A DNA stretch of 64,000 bases from Deinandra increscens subsp. villosa (Eukaryota > Streptophyta > Magnoliopsida > Asterales > Asteraceae): assembly GCA_039602395.1 (NCBI GenBank), contig JBCNJP010000017.1, positions 17,392,729-17,456,728 of the forward strand. Reading direction: 5' to 3'. Below are positions 41,984 through 53,171 of the stretch, piece after piece. A program made the translations under genes and the position numbers. How positions within the stretch are numbered: position 1 is the stretch's first letter; every line of letters begins with the position of its first letter. The notes beneath the pieces are model-generated. The model saw only the letters and a list, made by a program, of their open reading frames with translations. It made no database searches and was not told the DNA's origin.

Positions 41984-42948
41984 AAGTTGTTTTCGGTGGA
42001 GATTTCAGACAGATTCTTCCCGTTCTTCAAGGCGGTTCAAATCAAAATGTTACTTCCTGTCTTACTTTGTCTTACACTTAATGTTACTTCTAGGTAACGA
42101 TAAGAAACAACTGATTTTGCTCGATGGCTTTTGGATATTGGAGAAGGAAAATTCGGTGGAGATAATGATGGTGAGTCAAATATAGATATTCATCCTAATC
42201 TTCTTATTCATGATTCATCGGATCCGGTCAGCGATCTTATTGAGTTTGTTTACCCTTCGCTTCTTAACAACTTCGGTTATCGAGATTTTTGGTCAGAAAG
42301 AGTTGTTTTCGCAATAACTAATGAAGTTGTCGATGATATCAACAATCGTCTGCTTTCTTTGGTTCCAGGTGAAGAACACGAGTATTTAAGCTCAGACTCT
42401 GCATGTCAAGATGAGATGGTAGGTGACAGCTTTGATCGTAACTTATACTCACCAGACGTCCTGAATTCTTTACATATATATGGCATTCCAAATCACCGAC
42501 TTGTGTTGAAAGTCAGTGTTCCTGTTATGTTGCTTAGAAACATTGATCAGAGGAATGACCTATGTAATGGAACACGCCTTCAGATCGTATCTCTAGGAAG
42601 GCACGTGATTGAAGGGGTTATTATCTCTGGAAGCAATATTGGCTTCAGAGCTTTTATTCCTAGACTTTCATTGGTTCCAACATATAAAAGAATTGCTTTT
42701 CGGTTTAAGAGAAGGCGGTTTCCGATCACTGTTTGTTTTCAAATGACGATAAACAAAAGCCAAAGTTAATCTCTTTCAAGAGTTGGATTGTACTTAAAAG
42801 ATCCGGTCTTCTTTCATGGTCAATTATACGTGGCGTTATCAAGGGTGAAGAACAAGAAGGGTCTGAAGATCTTGATTTTAGATGAAGACGGTCGTCCAAC
42901 CAATGTAACAAGAAATATAGTGTATAAGTCTATCTTCTCGAATTTGTA
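41984..42948 (+). pseudogene. Helitron helicase C-terminal fragment (Pif1-like)
   Basis: Starts with KVVFGGDFRQILPVLQGG, a helicase motif of Pif1/RecD-type enzymes. After a frame break or short intron near 42060-42096 it continues (42131-42769). Visible there are RVVFAITNEVVDDINNRLLS, LVPGEEHEYLSSDS and SVPVMLLRNIDQRNDLCNGT, then FPITVCFQMTINKSQS. An in-frame TAA at 42767-42769 interrupts the final motif, which resumes with GLYLKDPVFFHGQLYVALSR to about 42948. The N-terminal Rep domain and Walker A motif are not found. It sits directly upstream of the 3' hairpin, as in Helitrons. Non-functional. Confidence 0.85.
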
Positions 42949-43053
42949 ATTGTTATTGAATTTTTTTTATTATTATTGAATATTGTTTTACCGAAAAGAT
43001 TTTTTTGCATAGTATATATATCTATATATATATAATTTTTTTTTACGTTCTAG

Positions 43054-43083
43054 ACCCGGGTATTTACCCGGGTAAGTGGCTAG
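43054..43083 (+). terminator. Helitron 3' terminal hairpin and CTAG
   Basis: The self-complementary ACCCGGGT at 43054-43061 and again at 43066-43073 forms a stem with loop ATTT. Six bases later CTAG (43080-43083) abuts a T. This is the rolling-circle termination signal of a Helitron. Confidence 0.88.
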
Positions 43084-43859
43084 TATTATTTTACTTAGCG
43101 AATGATAACAATGATTATAAATGTGACTAATTTTAGTGATTATAAATGACTAATTTTAGATGCTTTAAATGTGTAAATCTACCTTCGTATGATATCGCGT
43201 AACAAAAAAAAAATTAATCAATATCTCTGTCGTGAAGTTAAAGAAAAAACAGTTGGATTCGACTTGATCAAATGAGGAACATAAATTCTGTTTGTAGATA
43301 GTGGTGTAGTGACTCAACTTGATCAGATGAATGCAGAACATGAAATAGTGATAATTATGTGTTTGTAGACAGTGGTGCAGTCGTGCAGAGCCTGGAGAAA
43401 CCGTTTACTTGAAAACAAATGACCTACTAAGTTGCTATGAGAATAAGGGTATTGGATTAAAATTAAGATAACTACATAAAAAAATTTGAAAAATGAATTT
43501 TAAAAGGAAATATATACTTATTTGAGTTAAAAGGTAGGCAAAATTAACCAAAAATTATTCCCTATATATTTGGTTTAATAATTTGAATATGAAGGTGTGG
43601 CTAGAACACATATTGTGTTTTATGGGTTGTACTATGTGGCAACTATCTGGCATTGGATATTATAGGGATTTATAAATATTTTTTGATGCACATACAACCC
43701 TCTTTGGATTTTCTCTGAGGTGTGATGTCGTAATTGGGGTTTTGAATAAGACCCTCTTTTTTTTCATATTGAAAAAGAATAAAGAATGGGAGGTGTGAAG
43801 TTTTTAATCATCTTAAAGTCGAGCTGCTTTTTGGTAGGACCCCCTATAGTATCATGACG
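43084..43859. other. AT-rich intergenic stretch
   Basis: No gene. An imperfect duplication around ACTTGATCA and TTGTAGA-AGTGGTG occurs at about 43260-43310 and 43317-43375. Confidence 0.45.
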
Positions 43860-44069
43860 TAGTAGTGAAGCGGGATTCTTGTCTTGTGTAACATCCCAAA
43901 TCTGCTTTATTTAAGTTTTTGTATTTATATGGTGGGTGCTAGCCGGGTAAACTGGATTAGTTTATAACCTAATATGGTAATATTAGGTTTAAGTTACTTT
44001 GGGTGTCTAACTTTAATAAAAGCAAAGTTCATGGGGGGTTGAAGTAAACATATGTAGAAAAGTCATGAT
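43860..44069. repeat. 210-bp direct repeat, copy 1 (copy 2 at 45304-45513)
   Basis: Both copies start TAGTAGTGAAGCGGG and end AAAAGTCATGAT, with no difference that I can see over 210 bp. Each includes 22 bp of flank, the TCTTG target site and the first 183 bp of the LTR at 45331. Copy 1 therefore carries a truncated second start of that LTR at 43887. The two copies bracket hAT-derived DNA. Confidence 0.92.
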
Positions 44070-44390
44070 AAGTTCGAAACTCGAAACTCGTTCGAACTCG
44101 CTCGAAAAATATTCGGAAAATGCTCGTTCGATTGTCGCTCGTTTTAAAAACGAACCGAGCGGCTCGGTTCGATTTGTAAAACGAACCAAGTATGAGCATA
44201 GGTGCGCTCGCTCGATGCTCGCTCGAATTTATATATATACATTTAGTTATTTATTTTATATATTTTTATTATTTATTTTATCAATTTTAATTTTGTTATG
44301 TAAGGAATTAGGATTGGAATTAAGATTTTCCATTATTCAAAAAATTCTTTGCACTTAATATTTGACTTTGGATGTAAGTTTAATATGTTA

Positions 44391-44663
44391 GAGCATTCAC
44401 AGCGGATTCCCTATCCATATCCTTATAATTTATACTTTTGTTATTATTTTTTCTCTCTCTTTCACTCACAACCATAATTAAATAATACTTTTTATACATT
44501 TATCATTACATTTTCTCTCTCTTCCAATCCCCAAACTTTTTATCAAAAATACAGATTTTGTAAAGTTTTTCTCTCTCCTCTACTCACAACCACTCACAAC
44601 CAAACCTTAAATTATACAGATTTACACTCACATATATGTTTAAGGAACCTATCGTGAATGCTC
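44391..44663. mobile_element. Harbinger-like MITE (273 bp), TTA flanks
   Basis: Inverted ends GAGCATTCACAGCGGATTCC and, from the right, GAGCATTCACGATAGGTTCC match at 16 of 20. TTA lies at 44388-44390 and 44664-44666. The body is made of CTCTCTC and ACTCACAACCA words. No coding capacity. Nested in the hAT-derived segment. Confidence 0.75.
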
Positions 44664-44730
44664 TTAGTTTATCATCTTTGTAGCTTCCATTCTCTCTAGC
44701 CTTCTCCATTGTCATTGTTTTTATTAATCT

Positions 44731-44988
44731 TTGTATAATTCGTTCTTATATAGAAAGTCTTTTCACAAAGAATCCAAATGTATCGAGACTTCTCATGTTG
44801 AATTAAGTGATGAAGAGAGTTTTGAGTTAGTTGATGAAGTAAAAAATGAGGAAAACGTAAGTAAAGATGTTGATGCAACTAGAAAGAGAAAGCGAAAGAA
44901 TAGTTCTGAAGCACATCCAAATTTTGTAGACATCGAGGACATGCACAAAGGGAAAATGGTAAAAAAAGAAAGAGTGCATTCATTATAA
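44731..44988 (+). pseudogene. Possible hAT transposase N-terminal (BED region) remnant
   Basis: An 85-codon frame with an acidic stretch (ELSDEESFELVDEVKNEE), then a basic RKRKRKNSSEAHPNFVDIED followed by HKGKMVKKE. This resembles the linker and start of a BED-type zinc finger in plant hAT transposases, where a Trp/Phe-aspartate block and Lys-rich step precede the Cys pair. The zinc ligands are missing because the frame ends. Assignment rests on this weak pattern and on the hAT termini around it. Confidence 0.35.
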
Positions 44989-45330
44989 CTAAATCAGTTC
45001 ATATTAGTGTTAGTTGGTCTAATAAAATACAAACAAGACTAGTGTGTTAGTTATTGGACAAAATGTGTTAAAATTGGAAACATGGATGAAGGTGTTATGT
45101 CAAATCAACACCCACGTCACTTTCCTTTTTGTTCTGCGACGCTCGAAATTTGGTCGGTGATCGCTCGAAAAATACTCGGATCGAAGTTCGCTCGTTCGAT
45201 TTTGGATCGGTTGAAAAAATGCTCGGTTCGGTTCGGTTCGGTTTGTAAACGAACCAAACACGAGCAAAGGTCTGTTCGGTTCGGTTCGGATCGTGAACAG
45301 CCCTAGTAGTGAAGCGGGATTCTTGTCTTG

Positions 45331-48300
45331 TGTAACATCCCAAATCTGCTTTATTTAAGTTTTTGTATTTATATGGTGGGTGCTAGCCGGGTAAACTGGA
45401 TTAGTTTATAACCTAATATGGTAATATTAGGTTTAAGTTACTTTGGGTGTCTAACTTTAATAAAAGCAAAGTTCATGGGGGGTTGAAGTAAACATATGTA
45501 GAAAAGTCATGATTTAGCTAGATACCCATAATAGGGGACCATAGTGTTAGACGGGTATTAAAAAACAAAAGATATGGGTTTCTACCCAGATCATAAATCG
45601 CGACCTGCATAGTGAAGGGGAGGAGAGACCTGGTCCTTGAGAGAAATCACAAAGTCTGAAGAGTTAGCAGTGAAATCTGCATTTAGGGTTCGAAATTGGG
45701 AAGAGGGGGTCCTAGTTCATCATCTTTTCTTGATTTCTAGCAAATCTCCAAGTAAGTTGTTAATCCCCCAAGTTGTGTGATTCTGTGATCATCTTTATTA
45801 GGCTAAATTGAAGGGAGAAATAGGTTGTATGTATGTTCGTACACCTAGTTTGAGCATAATTTTATATTACATGATGCTATAAAATTGGCGGTGGCCAGCT
45901 GGGGCGGATCTATGTGTATCCCAGTGGGGGGCGAGGCACCCGCTGAGATCCATTCATGTATTTGAGAATTTTTAGTATTTTCAAGTAGGCCCCTTTCTCA
46001 AAAGCTCGAGAGGCCCCTCTGACTTGAACAAAAATAAAGGGGAGAAAGAAACAAAAGATTATGATAATTATTTGCTAAAAAATTACAGACGTGAAAAGCT
46101 TTGAGCTCTAATGGAGAAGAATGAATTTGGAGAAGAAGATGAAAATAAAAGAGGAGAGATGATATGATTATGATTCTGACAATAAATTTGTCTTTTAAGT
46201 ATAAATGTTTCATACAAGCCCCTTTAAATGGAAAAAAGTCAAACTAAACCTTTATGTTTGGTTTCAGATCCTTCTAGTCCCCTCTAGTCAATCATCTTTT
46301 ATTATTATATTACACAACTAACTAAATTATTATGTATGATACGTAACAAACTAAATTAATTAAATAAATAATGTGGTTAACTACTTTCTAATTTTTTTTC
46401 ATATACCGTTTGGATTTGATCAAAAGTTTTTTGAAATAATTTTTTTAAGAAAAATTTATATATTTTTAGGGATAAATATACCAATAAATACATCGTACAA
46501 AATTTGAATATCCAATTTTTTTTGTTAGACACTTCACTTAACCAAATAATATATATATATGGGAGGTTTATAACATAATTAAGTAAATAAACATCAATAG
46601 TTTTATATTATCGTTAAGTAAATAAGTGAGCGTTGTTTTCTCGGAGTCAATTTCAACCAAACTTGTTTTTACAAGGCCGTTTTCACAGGACTTGATTTGA
46701 GTTGAGTCGTTTATATCATTATATGCCCCCGCTCATAGAAAACTCTGGATCCGCCACTGGCGGTGGGGTTAAACCCACCACATAGGGATTCCGATTGGAG
46801 CATATAGGAGGAGATGGGTTGGTTAAATTTTGATTAGGAATGCTTTGTTGTATGATATGGATGGCAAATTTACATGTAAAAAGTAAATTGGTATGTTAGT
46901 AAAAATTGGATGAACTTGGGGTTTGTATGATATGTCTTAATTTGTATTTCATGAATGCATTCTAAGTGTTTGTTAAAATGCCTGCATGAATGTGGAAGTT
47001 TGATTAGGCTAATTTTCCATTGATTTGGTTGGTATAGCATGTTATGTGATGATATTTATGATGGAATCATTGGTTAATTCAAGTAATCAAATTGTATAGG
47101 TGAAGCGGGTGGAAGCTCTAACCAAAATTGTGAAGGAAAGCGTAAAGCTTGACATTTGAGGTAACATAAGGGTGTTGGTCTAAAGGTTATATGATGGTAG
47201 AAGTCACAAATTTCTATTTAGAAGTAAATGTGTGTGATGATGAGTCTTTATGTGGGTGAATCCAATCATAGATTTGTCCATATGACTGAAATTAAGATGT
47301 GAATGAATTGAATGACCCGCTTTAGGTTAGAAGAAAATGAACCCGTATGGTTTAAGGTGGAAATGGAGGTAATCCAAGAGATCTTGGATTGGTATATGGT
47401 TTGATATAACCAAACTGTTGATTGCACCTTCGAGAGAGAGTGTAAACTTGGCACAAGTCATTGTGTCAAGAGGTGGTTGAAATTGTAAAAGAGGTTAAAC
47501 ATGGTAGATAATGAATGTGTGAATTATATATTTTAATAGATTATTGTTGAGTGATTTATGTATTTACACAAGAAGTATTATACATAGATGAATTACATTG
47601 TGATGAATTTGGTTAGAAGCAATAAGGATGAAATTGCCTTTAGATCATGGTTAAACGGGTCAACAAGTTGGGGATTTTGTGCTAAATAATGTTGTTATTT
47701 AAGGTGAAATTCGTATTGTTTGATGTTGTATGAAGTTAAAATCTATTGATTATACACTCTAGAGATGTATAGTATGATGGAATAGAGGTTGGAATGAGAG
47801 TTTGGAAGAATGGCTAGAAATTTTTCTAAAAATGGCTAAGTATGGAAGAGGGAAAAAACCAGTTTGACCACTGAAAATCCTGCTCCAAGCGTACCACTTG
47901 GAGCAACTTAAGCAGCAAGCGATACGCTTGATTTATCAAGCGTATCGCCCAGATTGACTGTTGTTCCAAACGATACCCTTGGAACTAAAATCGAAATTTT
48001 GTTGTTTTTCTTGCAATTGAGGGTCTTGTTGTGGGTTGAATAGCTAAATGTCATTAATACTAACGTGTTAGCGGTGTTAATGGCAGGGAACAAATATGTG
48101 AAGTCGGGTCAAGATCGAGCACCATCATGGTTTTTTAATGTTGATATTTTGATAGCTTTTGAGAACCGAACACCATCATGGTTTTTTAATGTTGATATTT
48201 TGATAGCTATAATAGTAGCACGTTTCTAAGCTCACTCTGATTAAGAGGTGGTTATTAATGTTTAACGTGTTTTGAACAAAGACATAAACTATTCCTTTTG

Positions 48301-48378
48301 TAAATAATGAATGTGAAATTTTTCTGGCTCATATTTTCAAGAAGTTAAACATGTTGTATTAACGAGTAAGGTGTTACA
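45331..48378 (+). repeat. Solo LTR of a gypsy element, with TSD
   Basis: Starts TGTAACATCC and ends GTGTTACA. Flanks TCTTG at 45326-45330 and 48379-48383 are a perfect 5-bp duplication. No internal coding region is present, so this is a solo LTR left by LTR-LTR recombination. After removing the nested hAT element and its TSD the LTR is about 2.2 kb. It contains a cluster of odd-centred palindromes at 47881-47992 related to those of LTR A. It also contains a duplicated ACCATCATGGTTTTTTAATG phrase at about 48120 and 48172. Confidence 0.88.
45895..46758. mobile_element. hAT-like element (864 bp) in the solo LTR, 8-bp TSD
   Basis: Ends CCAGCTGGGGCGGATC and, from the right, AGTGGCGGATCCAGAG are imperfect inverted repeats. 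GGCGGTGG at 45887-45894 and 46759-46766 is a perfect 8-bp duplication. No transposase ORF. Confidence 0.8.
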
Positions 48379-48638
48379 TCTTGCCTCAAGCCCATAAGAG
48401 AAGTATTCTTCTGGACCGGGATGGTGTTGTTATGCTTAAAACTAACTTTACCTCATCAGCATAAAAAAATGTATGTGCTTTTTTTTATAAGATTCGGTTC
48501 ACAACTATTGATATAGTTCTTTACGGAAGGACAAGTTTTCTCCTTGACTTTTTCAAGAGTTTCTTCTATTCTGCAAAGGTTCTATAGAAGGCAGATTTTG
48601 TATTTGGATATTGTTTGAATCAATGATATGGCCAATCA
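48379..48638. other. Short intergenic stretch left of the atpA fragment
   Basis: No gene or TE end recognised. It may contain more diverged organelle-derived sequence, but nothing that I can align with confidence. Confidence 0.35.
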
Positions 48639-48921
48639 CTACTTAGATACTAGTGAGTGAGGTTTATTTGGGTCGTTTTATAAACGCCTTGGCTAGACCT
48701 ATTGATGGTAGATGTGAAGTTTCATCTTACGAATCATTAATTGAATCGCCCGCTCTAGGGGTTATTTCTCCACGTTCTGTATATGAGCCTCTTCAAACAT
48801 GGCTTATCTCTATTGATTCAATGATTCCCATGGGACGTGGTTAACGAGAATTAGTTACTGGGCATAAGCAGACCGGTAAAACAACACTAGCAACATATAC
48901 AATTCTAAATGAAGGCTGGAT
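48639..48921 (+). pseudogene. atpA: Nuclear copy of plastid atpA (CF1 alpha) fragment
   Basis: The translation follows plastid ATP synthase alpha: VSEVYLGRFINALARPIDGR, then IESPALGVIS-RSVYEPLQTW, then IDSMIPMGRG, a stop where the family has Gln, and GHKQTGKTTLATYTILN. The P-loop (family GDRQTGKT) is altered to GHKQTGKT. It covers about 93 codons of some 500, with many substitutions and an in-frame stop (48842-48844). Similarity to the plastid alpha subunit (VYEPLQTG, PIDGRGE) is better than to mitochondrial atp1. I read it as an old plastid-to-nucleus transfer, possibly by way of mitochondrial DNA. Confidence 0.9.
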
Positions 48922-50069
48922 TGAATCCTTCTCAGGAAGAGTTGATGTTTGTTGGATTTATTTATCTAGAAGCTATTGAATAGCCTATAGTATAAGGCTG
49001 GAATCACAAAAAAAAAAATAGAAAAAAAAATAAGCCGGTCTCTAACTGAAAACTCCCTCTCCCTTCTATGTTGATCCTCATATTGCTTCATTATAACTCG
49101 TGCTCTTGACTGTCCTTTGAAATCTATATGAAAATCGACTGCTCCCTGAGATGAATGACATCTAAGGTTGTCACTTGCAGGTTAGCACCTCCAAAAGAAA
49201 AAGAGGACTTCATTTAGTGACCTTGTGATCGCCCTCTGAATGATTAAATAAAGTAAAGCTTGTAAATAAGTTTTGTACTCTATTAATTTATATGTCCCTC
49301 TAGTCGAGTGGATATCAGCCGGTCTTTCGACTAGATCCCCCTAAAAAAATATAAAGGGTTCGGTCTCTCCCTATGCAGGGGTCTCTCCGCATGCCGCTCA
49401 AGCCATTCGAGGTGGACAAACCCAACATTCATTCTAAATTACTATAGAAATATATGATATTTAGAGGATTTAATTATAAACTAGAGGTATTTCGGGGAGT
49501 CTCTAAATATTTTTTACAGTTAACTTCACTTTTATTCCATATGGTTTAGTCGAGATAACGGAATTTTTTTTCATAAATTGCACTTTGTGCCCAAAACCTT
49601 ACAAAAATAGTTCCACAAATTTCTTTTTTTTCTTTCAAAAATGGGCATTTGGTGGTTACCAACCACGAGTTGTGGTATGGAAGTAGGCTTGGGGAGGATT
49701 GGTTGTATAGAAGCGTGAGTGGTGGGACCAAATCGTAGTTGCTAACCACGAGTTTGGTGTCATGGTTGCTAACCACGATTTTTCAGACTAGTGTAACATC
49801 AACAATTTTCTTCACGGTTCAAATGCTACGTAATAAACATAATACACTAACTTTCTTCACATGTCATACCTACCCCATTCACATGTTACCCCCTTACTGA
49901 TTGCTATCCAACAAACTTTTCAGGCTTTAGTCATATCATCTTCATTTCACCATCTCTTTAAATCATTTGTAGATTCAACTATTTTCAAATACACTATCCA
50001 ACTCTTTCAATTGCATAAATTTCCAACGTTTTCCTTCCAACTTCCATCTTAATTTCTTAGTCTTTCAAA
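48922..50069. other. Non-coding stretch between atpA fragment and transposase pseudogene
   Basis: A-rich tracts (49007-49030) and no supported gene. A small inverted pair CCCTATGCAGGGG lies near 49371. The part from about 49440 may belong to the 5' end of the Mutator-like element that follows, but I found no terminal repeat. Confidence 0.35.
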
Positions 50070-51787
50070 ATGTCTTCATTCAGTCCGTTTATCTTACGAA
50101 TTTTCTGGGATGGTTATATATTTTACGAGAATGGAGTTGTTTCATCTGACGAATCAACTAAAATCTCATTATTTCATGTTCGTGAAAAATTTTCATATGA
50201 AAAACTTTTTGATAGGGTATATATCCTAGTTGGTGTTAGTAAGCAAGAGTTTAATTTGTCCATGTTGTTGCCCTACGAGTTTCAGGAGGTACGTGATGCT
50301 TCACATATCCACTATGACGGTAGTTTAGAAATGTTGCATTTTGGCAGAAACACAACTCTGTTACAGGGGTGATATTTATGTTAAACATGGACCTTGTAAT
50401 TCCTGCTGAACATACTAGTTACAATCTTGCAGAGTCTCATGACGACGGAGGGGGTCCATCAAAAGGTGGGAAAGTTAATGACGATGGTTTGGACGACTCT
50501 GATTCCTACATCTCAGAAGCAATGTCTGAAGATGCTATATAAGACATGAGGTTCGAAGAGGATGATAGTGATGAAGACGGCTACGATGAACCGGCTGTAG
50601 AACTTCGAGTGGGAATTCGTGCAGGGCTTTTAGAAGAACCGATGAACCATGACATTGACACTTTGGTGTTATGAGAATTAGAGGATCATGATTTTGAAGA
50701 GGAAGATTAGATGGTTATCTGGAACAAACAAACAAAATGATATTCGAGAAGGTATGTACTTTAAATCCAAAAAGGAAGTTATTTATGTTGTTTGCGAGTG
50801 GGACATTAACAACGGTGAAGAGATCCATATTTATGATAGTAAGCCTCATAGATAGAAAGCAACATGCAAGACTAATGGTGATGGATATGTACACGTTGTC
50901 CCAAATACTCCTCCATGTAATTGGATGTTCTCTACAACAAGGAATGAAAATTCTAGTTTAAGTATGTGGAGGATTGTAATGTGGGTTTCTAGACATAACT
51001 ATTGCAGGTCAGCCTTTCGTAACAACAACACAAGTCTTACATTAAAGACTCTAGCATCATACATCAACCATGCAACTTTACTGATATTACATATCCTATT
51101 AACCAGGTACATGCATATTGTAAGGAGACATTGAGTGTTGATGTTACTTATATCAAGGCCTGGAGAGTTCATAGATAAGCTATTGATAATATCTATGGAA
51201 ACTGAGAGACCAATTTCCAAGAGTCACCTAAGTATATCAATGCATTGAAATGGGCAAATCCAAATACTGTTGTGGAGTGGCGTCATCAAGCAGATGGGCC
51301 ATCTAATTCTGTTGTATTTAAGTATGTGTTTTGGGCGTTTAGGTCGTCCATAGAAGCATTTCGTCGTTGTCCGCCCGTTTATACGTATTGACGCCACACA
51401 TTTGAAGGGGTCTTATAAGGGAAAAATTCTTATTGTGGTATCGAAGGATGCCAACATTACATATTTCTGGTAGCCTACGCTATTGTGGATGAAGAAACAA
51501 ATGAAAGTTGGAGTTGGTTTCTTGAACAGTTCTGAATGAATGTAAGATTTCATGATCAAAGGAGTCTTTGCGTTATTTCAGACAGACATAAAAGCATTAT
51601 AAACGCTATGAATAACCTTGAAGGTTGGATGGAGCCAAATGCATATCATCGTTATTGCCTACATCATATTCGAAGCAACTTTATGTCTAAGTTCAAGTCA
51701 TTTGAACTTAAAAGGCTTTTCTTGGGAATCGTTGCACATCACAGCCGAGCCAAAGGCGAATCGAGAGGCAACAGAGAAGGGAAATAA
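50070..51787 (+). pseudogene. MuDR-type (Mutator) transposase pseudogene
   Basis: An N-terminal region is open from 50070 (SSFSPFILRIFWDGYIFYEN). An acidic linker follows (about 50450-50710) with several stops. Then recognisable MuDR pieces appear: KETLSVDVTYIKAWR, VEWRHQADGPSNSVVFKYVF, WAFRSSIEAFRRCPPV, then LVAYAIVDEETNESWSWFLE. The last part is RSLCVISDRHKSIINAMNN with HRYCLHHIRSNFMSKFK (51536-51787). SDRH with CLHH-RSN is the catalytic-core signature of plant MULE transposases. At least six stops or shifts are present, and the SWIM zinc finger end is missing. It cannot supply transposase to the small Mutator-like elements upstream. Confidence 0.85.
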
Positions 51788-51967
51788 ACTTAGATATAGG
51801 ACCTCATTTCATAACTCCTGTGAGTCCAAATGTGTTACAGATACGCATTATCGCGAGAGATGGGCCGATGCGTTTTCATCATCACGTCGATTGATATGAA
51901 TAGAATTGGTGAGTGTGTTGATGACGTGTGATGGAACTTTCCAGATAGCGGTACTGGCGATGGTCGT

Positions 51968-52237
51968 TTAGGCGATAGCAAACCGAGCATCCTCATCGCC
52001 GGCGCTGGCTTGGTCATGGACAGTGACATGGGCTGCCATGGTAGAAAGATCGGGAAATAGAATTGGTGAAGCAGTGTCAAGTGTGATCAGTGAAGATGTG
52101 GATGGTTTGAAATTGATGAAGGAAAATATGAAAGCTTCTAGATCGGCCCGAAGCTGCATGAACCGTTCACGAATTGCACGACCGTGATCGGAATACAGAG
52201 AAAGCTCTGGTGGCCCTCGTGAACGGGTGTGTGGCAT
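51968..52237 (-). pseudogene. Gypsy gag N-terminal remnant (element E)
   Basis: Minus-strand frame from an ATG at 52237 reading MPHTRSRGPPELSLYSDHGR and ending after RFAIA at 51968. The Arg-rich start and helical MQLRADLEAF segment suit a plant gypsy Gag N-terminus. It follows primer site and LTR in the right order (minus sense). The rest of gag and pol is absent; the sequence beyond is the transposase pseudogene. Assigned mainly by position. Confidence 0.5.
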
Positions 52238-52377
52238 AAAACGAAAGGAAAATACTAAAGAAAATAAAACCAAAAACACTAGACACATAAATAAATCCTA
52301 AAACTCTAGACATGGAAAAATCTAAGAAGACTCAAAATTTTCTATTCTCGACCAAAGTTAATCTTGTTATTACCAAG

Positions 52378-52396
52378 TGTCCCGGCAACGACACCA
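52378..52396 (-). promoter_or_regulatory. Primer-binding site of gypsy E
   Basis: Minus strand reads TGGTGTCGTTGCCGGGACA, close to the TGGCGCCGTTGCCGGGG primer site of Athila/Tat-type plant gypsy elements. Six bases separate it from the LTR edge at 52403. Confidence 0.8.
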
Positions 52397-53171
52397 AAAA
52401 GTTGATGTGTTAGGAACGACTACTAAAAATAACTAATTTATCCTTGACCTAACCTAGACCTAGACAAACCTGATTATACCCAAAATACCTAAAATAGACC
52501 GAACCTAAGGCAAGTGTACATATCGGTGGTAGAATAGCTTACGTAAGACCAGGATATTGAACCCTGGAGTCACTATGTAACAGGACTTAACCTAGGACCT
52601 AAGGAATGGAAATTATGAGTAATTTGGGTTTGTGAGTTTAGGATTTAAGTAACTTAACTAACTAATTGACTAATATACCGAGAACAATGAAACTTAATAA
52701 ATAATCAGATGAGAGAAACAGCACCACCTAGGCCTAGACTCCTAATTCATGCTATTGACGTCTATCGGCTGTAACAAATACAATGGAACTAGGATCTTAT
52801 GACACAACCTCTAAGAACCCTATAAGCCCCCGAATCACTCTCCAGACGTTACTGATAGAATACCTATAGGTCCGATTACGCTCAGTGGTTGGTTAGGTCA
52901 CCTCACGGATCGTCCCTAACTGATAATTCTAGTGCTCGAAGGATTGGTTCACCTTTTAAGTTCTTCCCAAACCACCTATCCTAACCACCTTTGATTTTCT
53001 CCCGGGCACCTTAAGATAGACGAAGTCATTACTAATTCCTACAACTAACACAATTAGCAAATTCATTAACTAACCTAGGGAGTTTCCTTTTGGGACAATT
53101 TGATCCTAAGTAATTAACCAACCCGACTAATTGACACCCTTATCACCTCCCGGATTGTCTAAGGATAACAG

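Larger units (their letters stand above)
35962..43083 (+). mobile_element. Helitron (about 7.1 kb), decayed
   Basis: The left end is TCTACCTATCTATTAAAC, preceded by A. The right end is a hairpin ACCCGGGT-ATTT-ACCCGGGT, six bases, then CTAG followed by T. A 5' TC, a 3' hairpin plus CTAG, insertion between A and T and no target duplication are the Helitron rules. A decayed Pif1-type helicase on the plus strand just inside the 3' end supports it. The 5' part contains promoter-like and exon-like sequence that may be captured. The interior is AT-rich with repeats. The left end is the less certain one. Confidence 0.75.
44070..45303. mobile_element. hAT-derived insertion between the 210-bp repeats
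   Basis: The right end, read inward, starts GGGCTGTTCACGATCCGAAC, a familiar hAT terminus with CGAACC/GGTTCG subterminal words. The left side is rich in GCTCGTTCGA and CGAACCGAGC words but lacks the matching terminus, so it is truncated there. The interior holds a small MITE and a BED-like coding remnant. Confidence 0.6.

Noticed and set aside
48653..48844. Functional ATP synthase alpha gene
   Set aside because: Short fragment, altered P-loop, in-frame stop and no nuclear gene structure.
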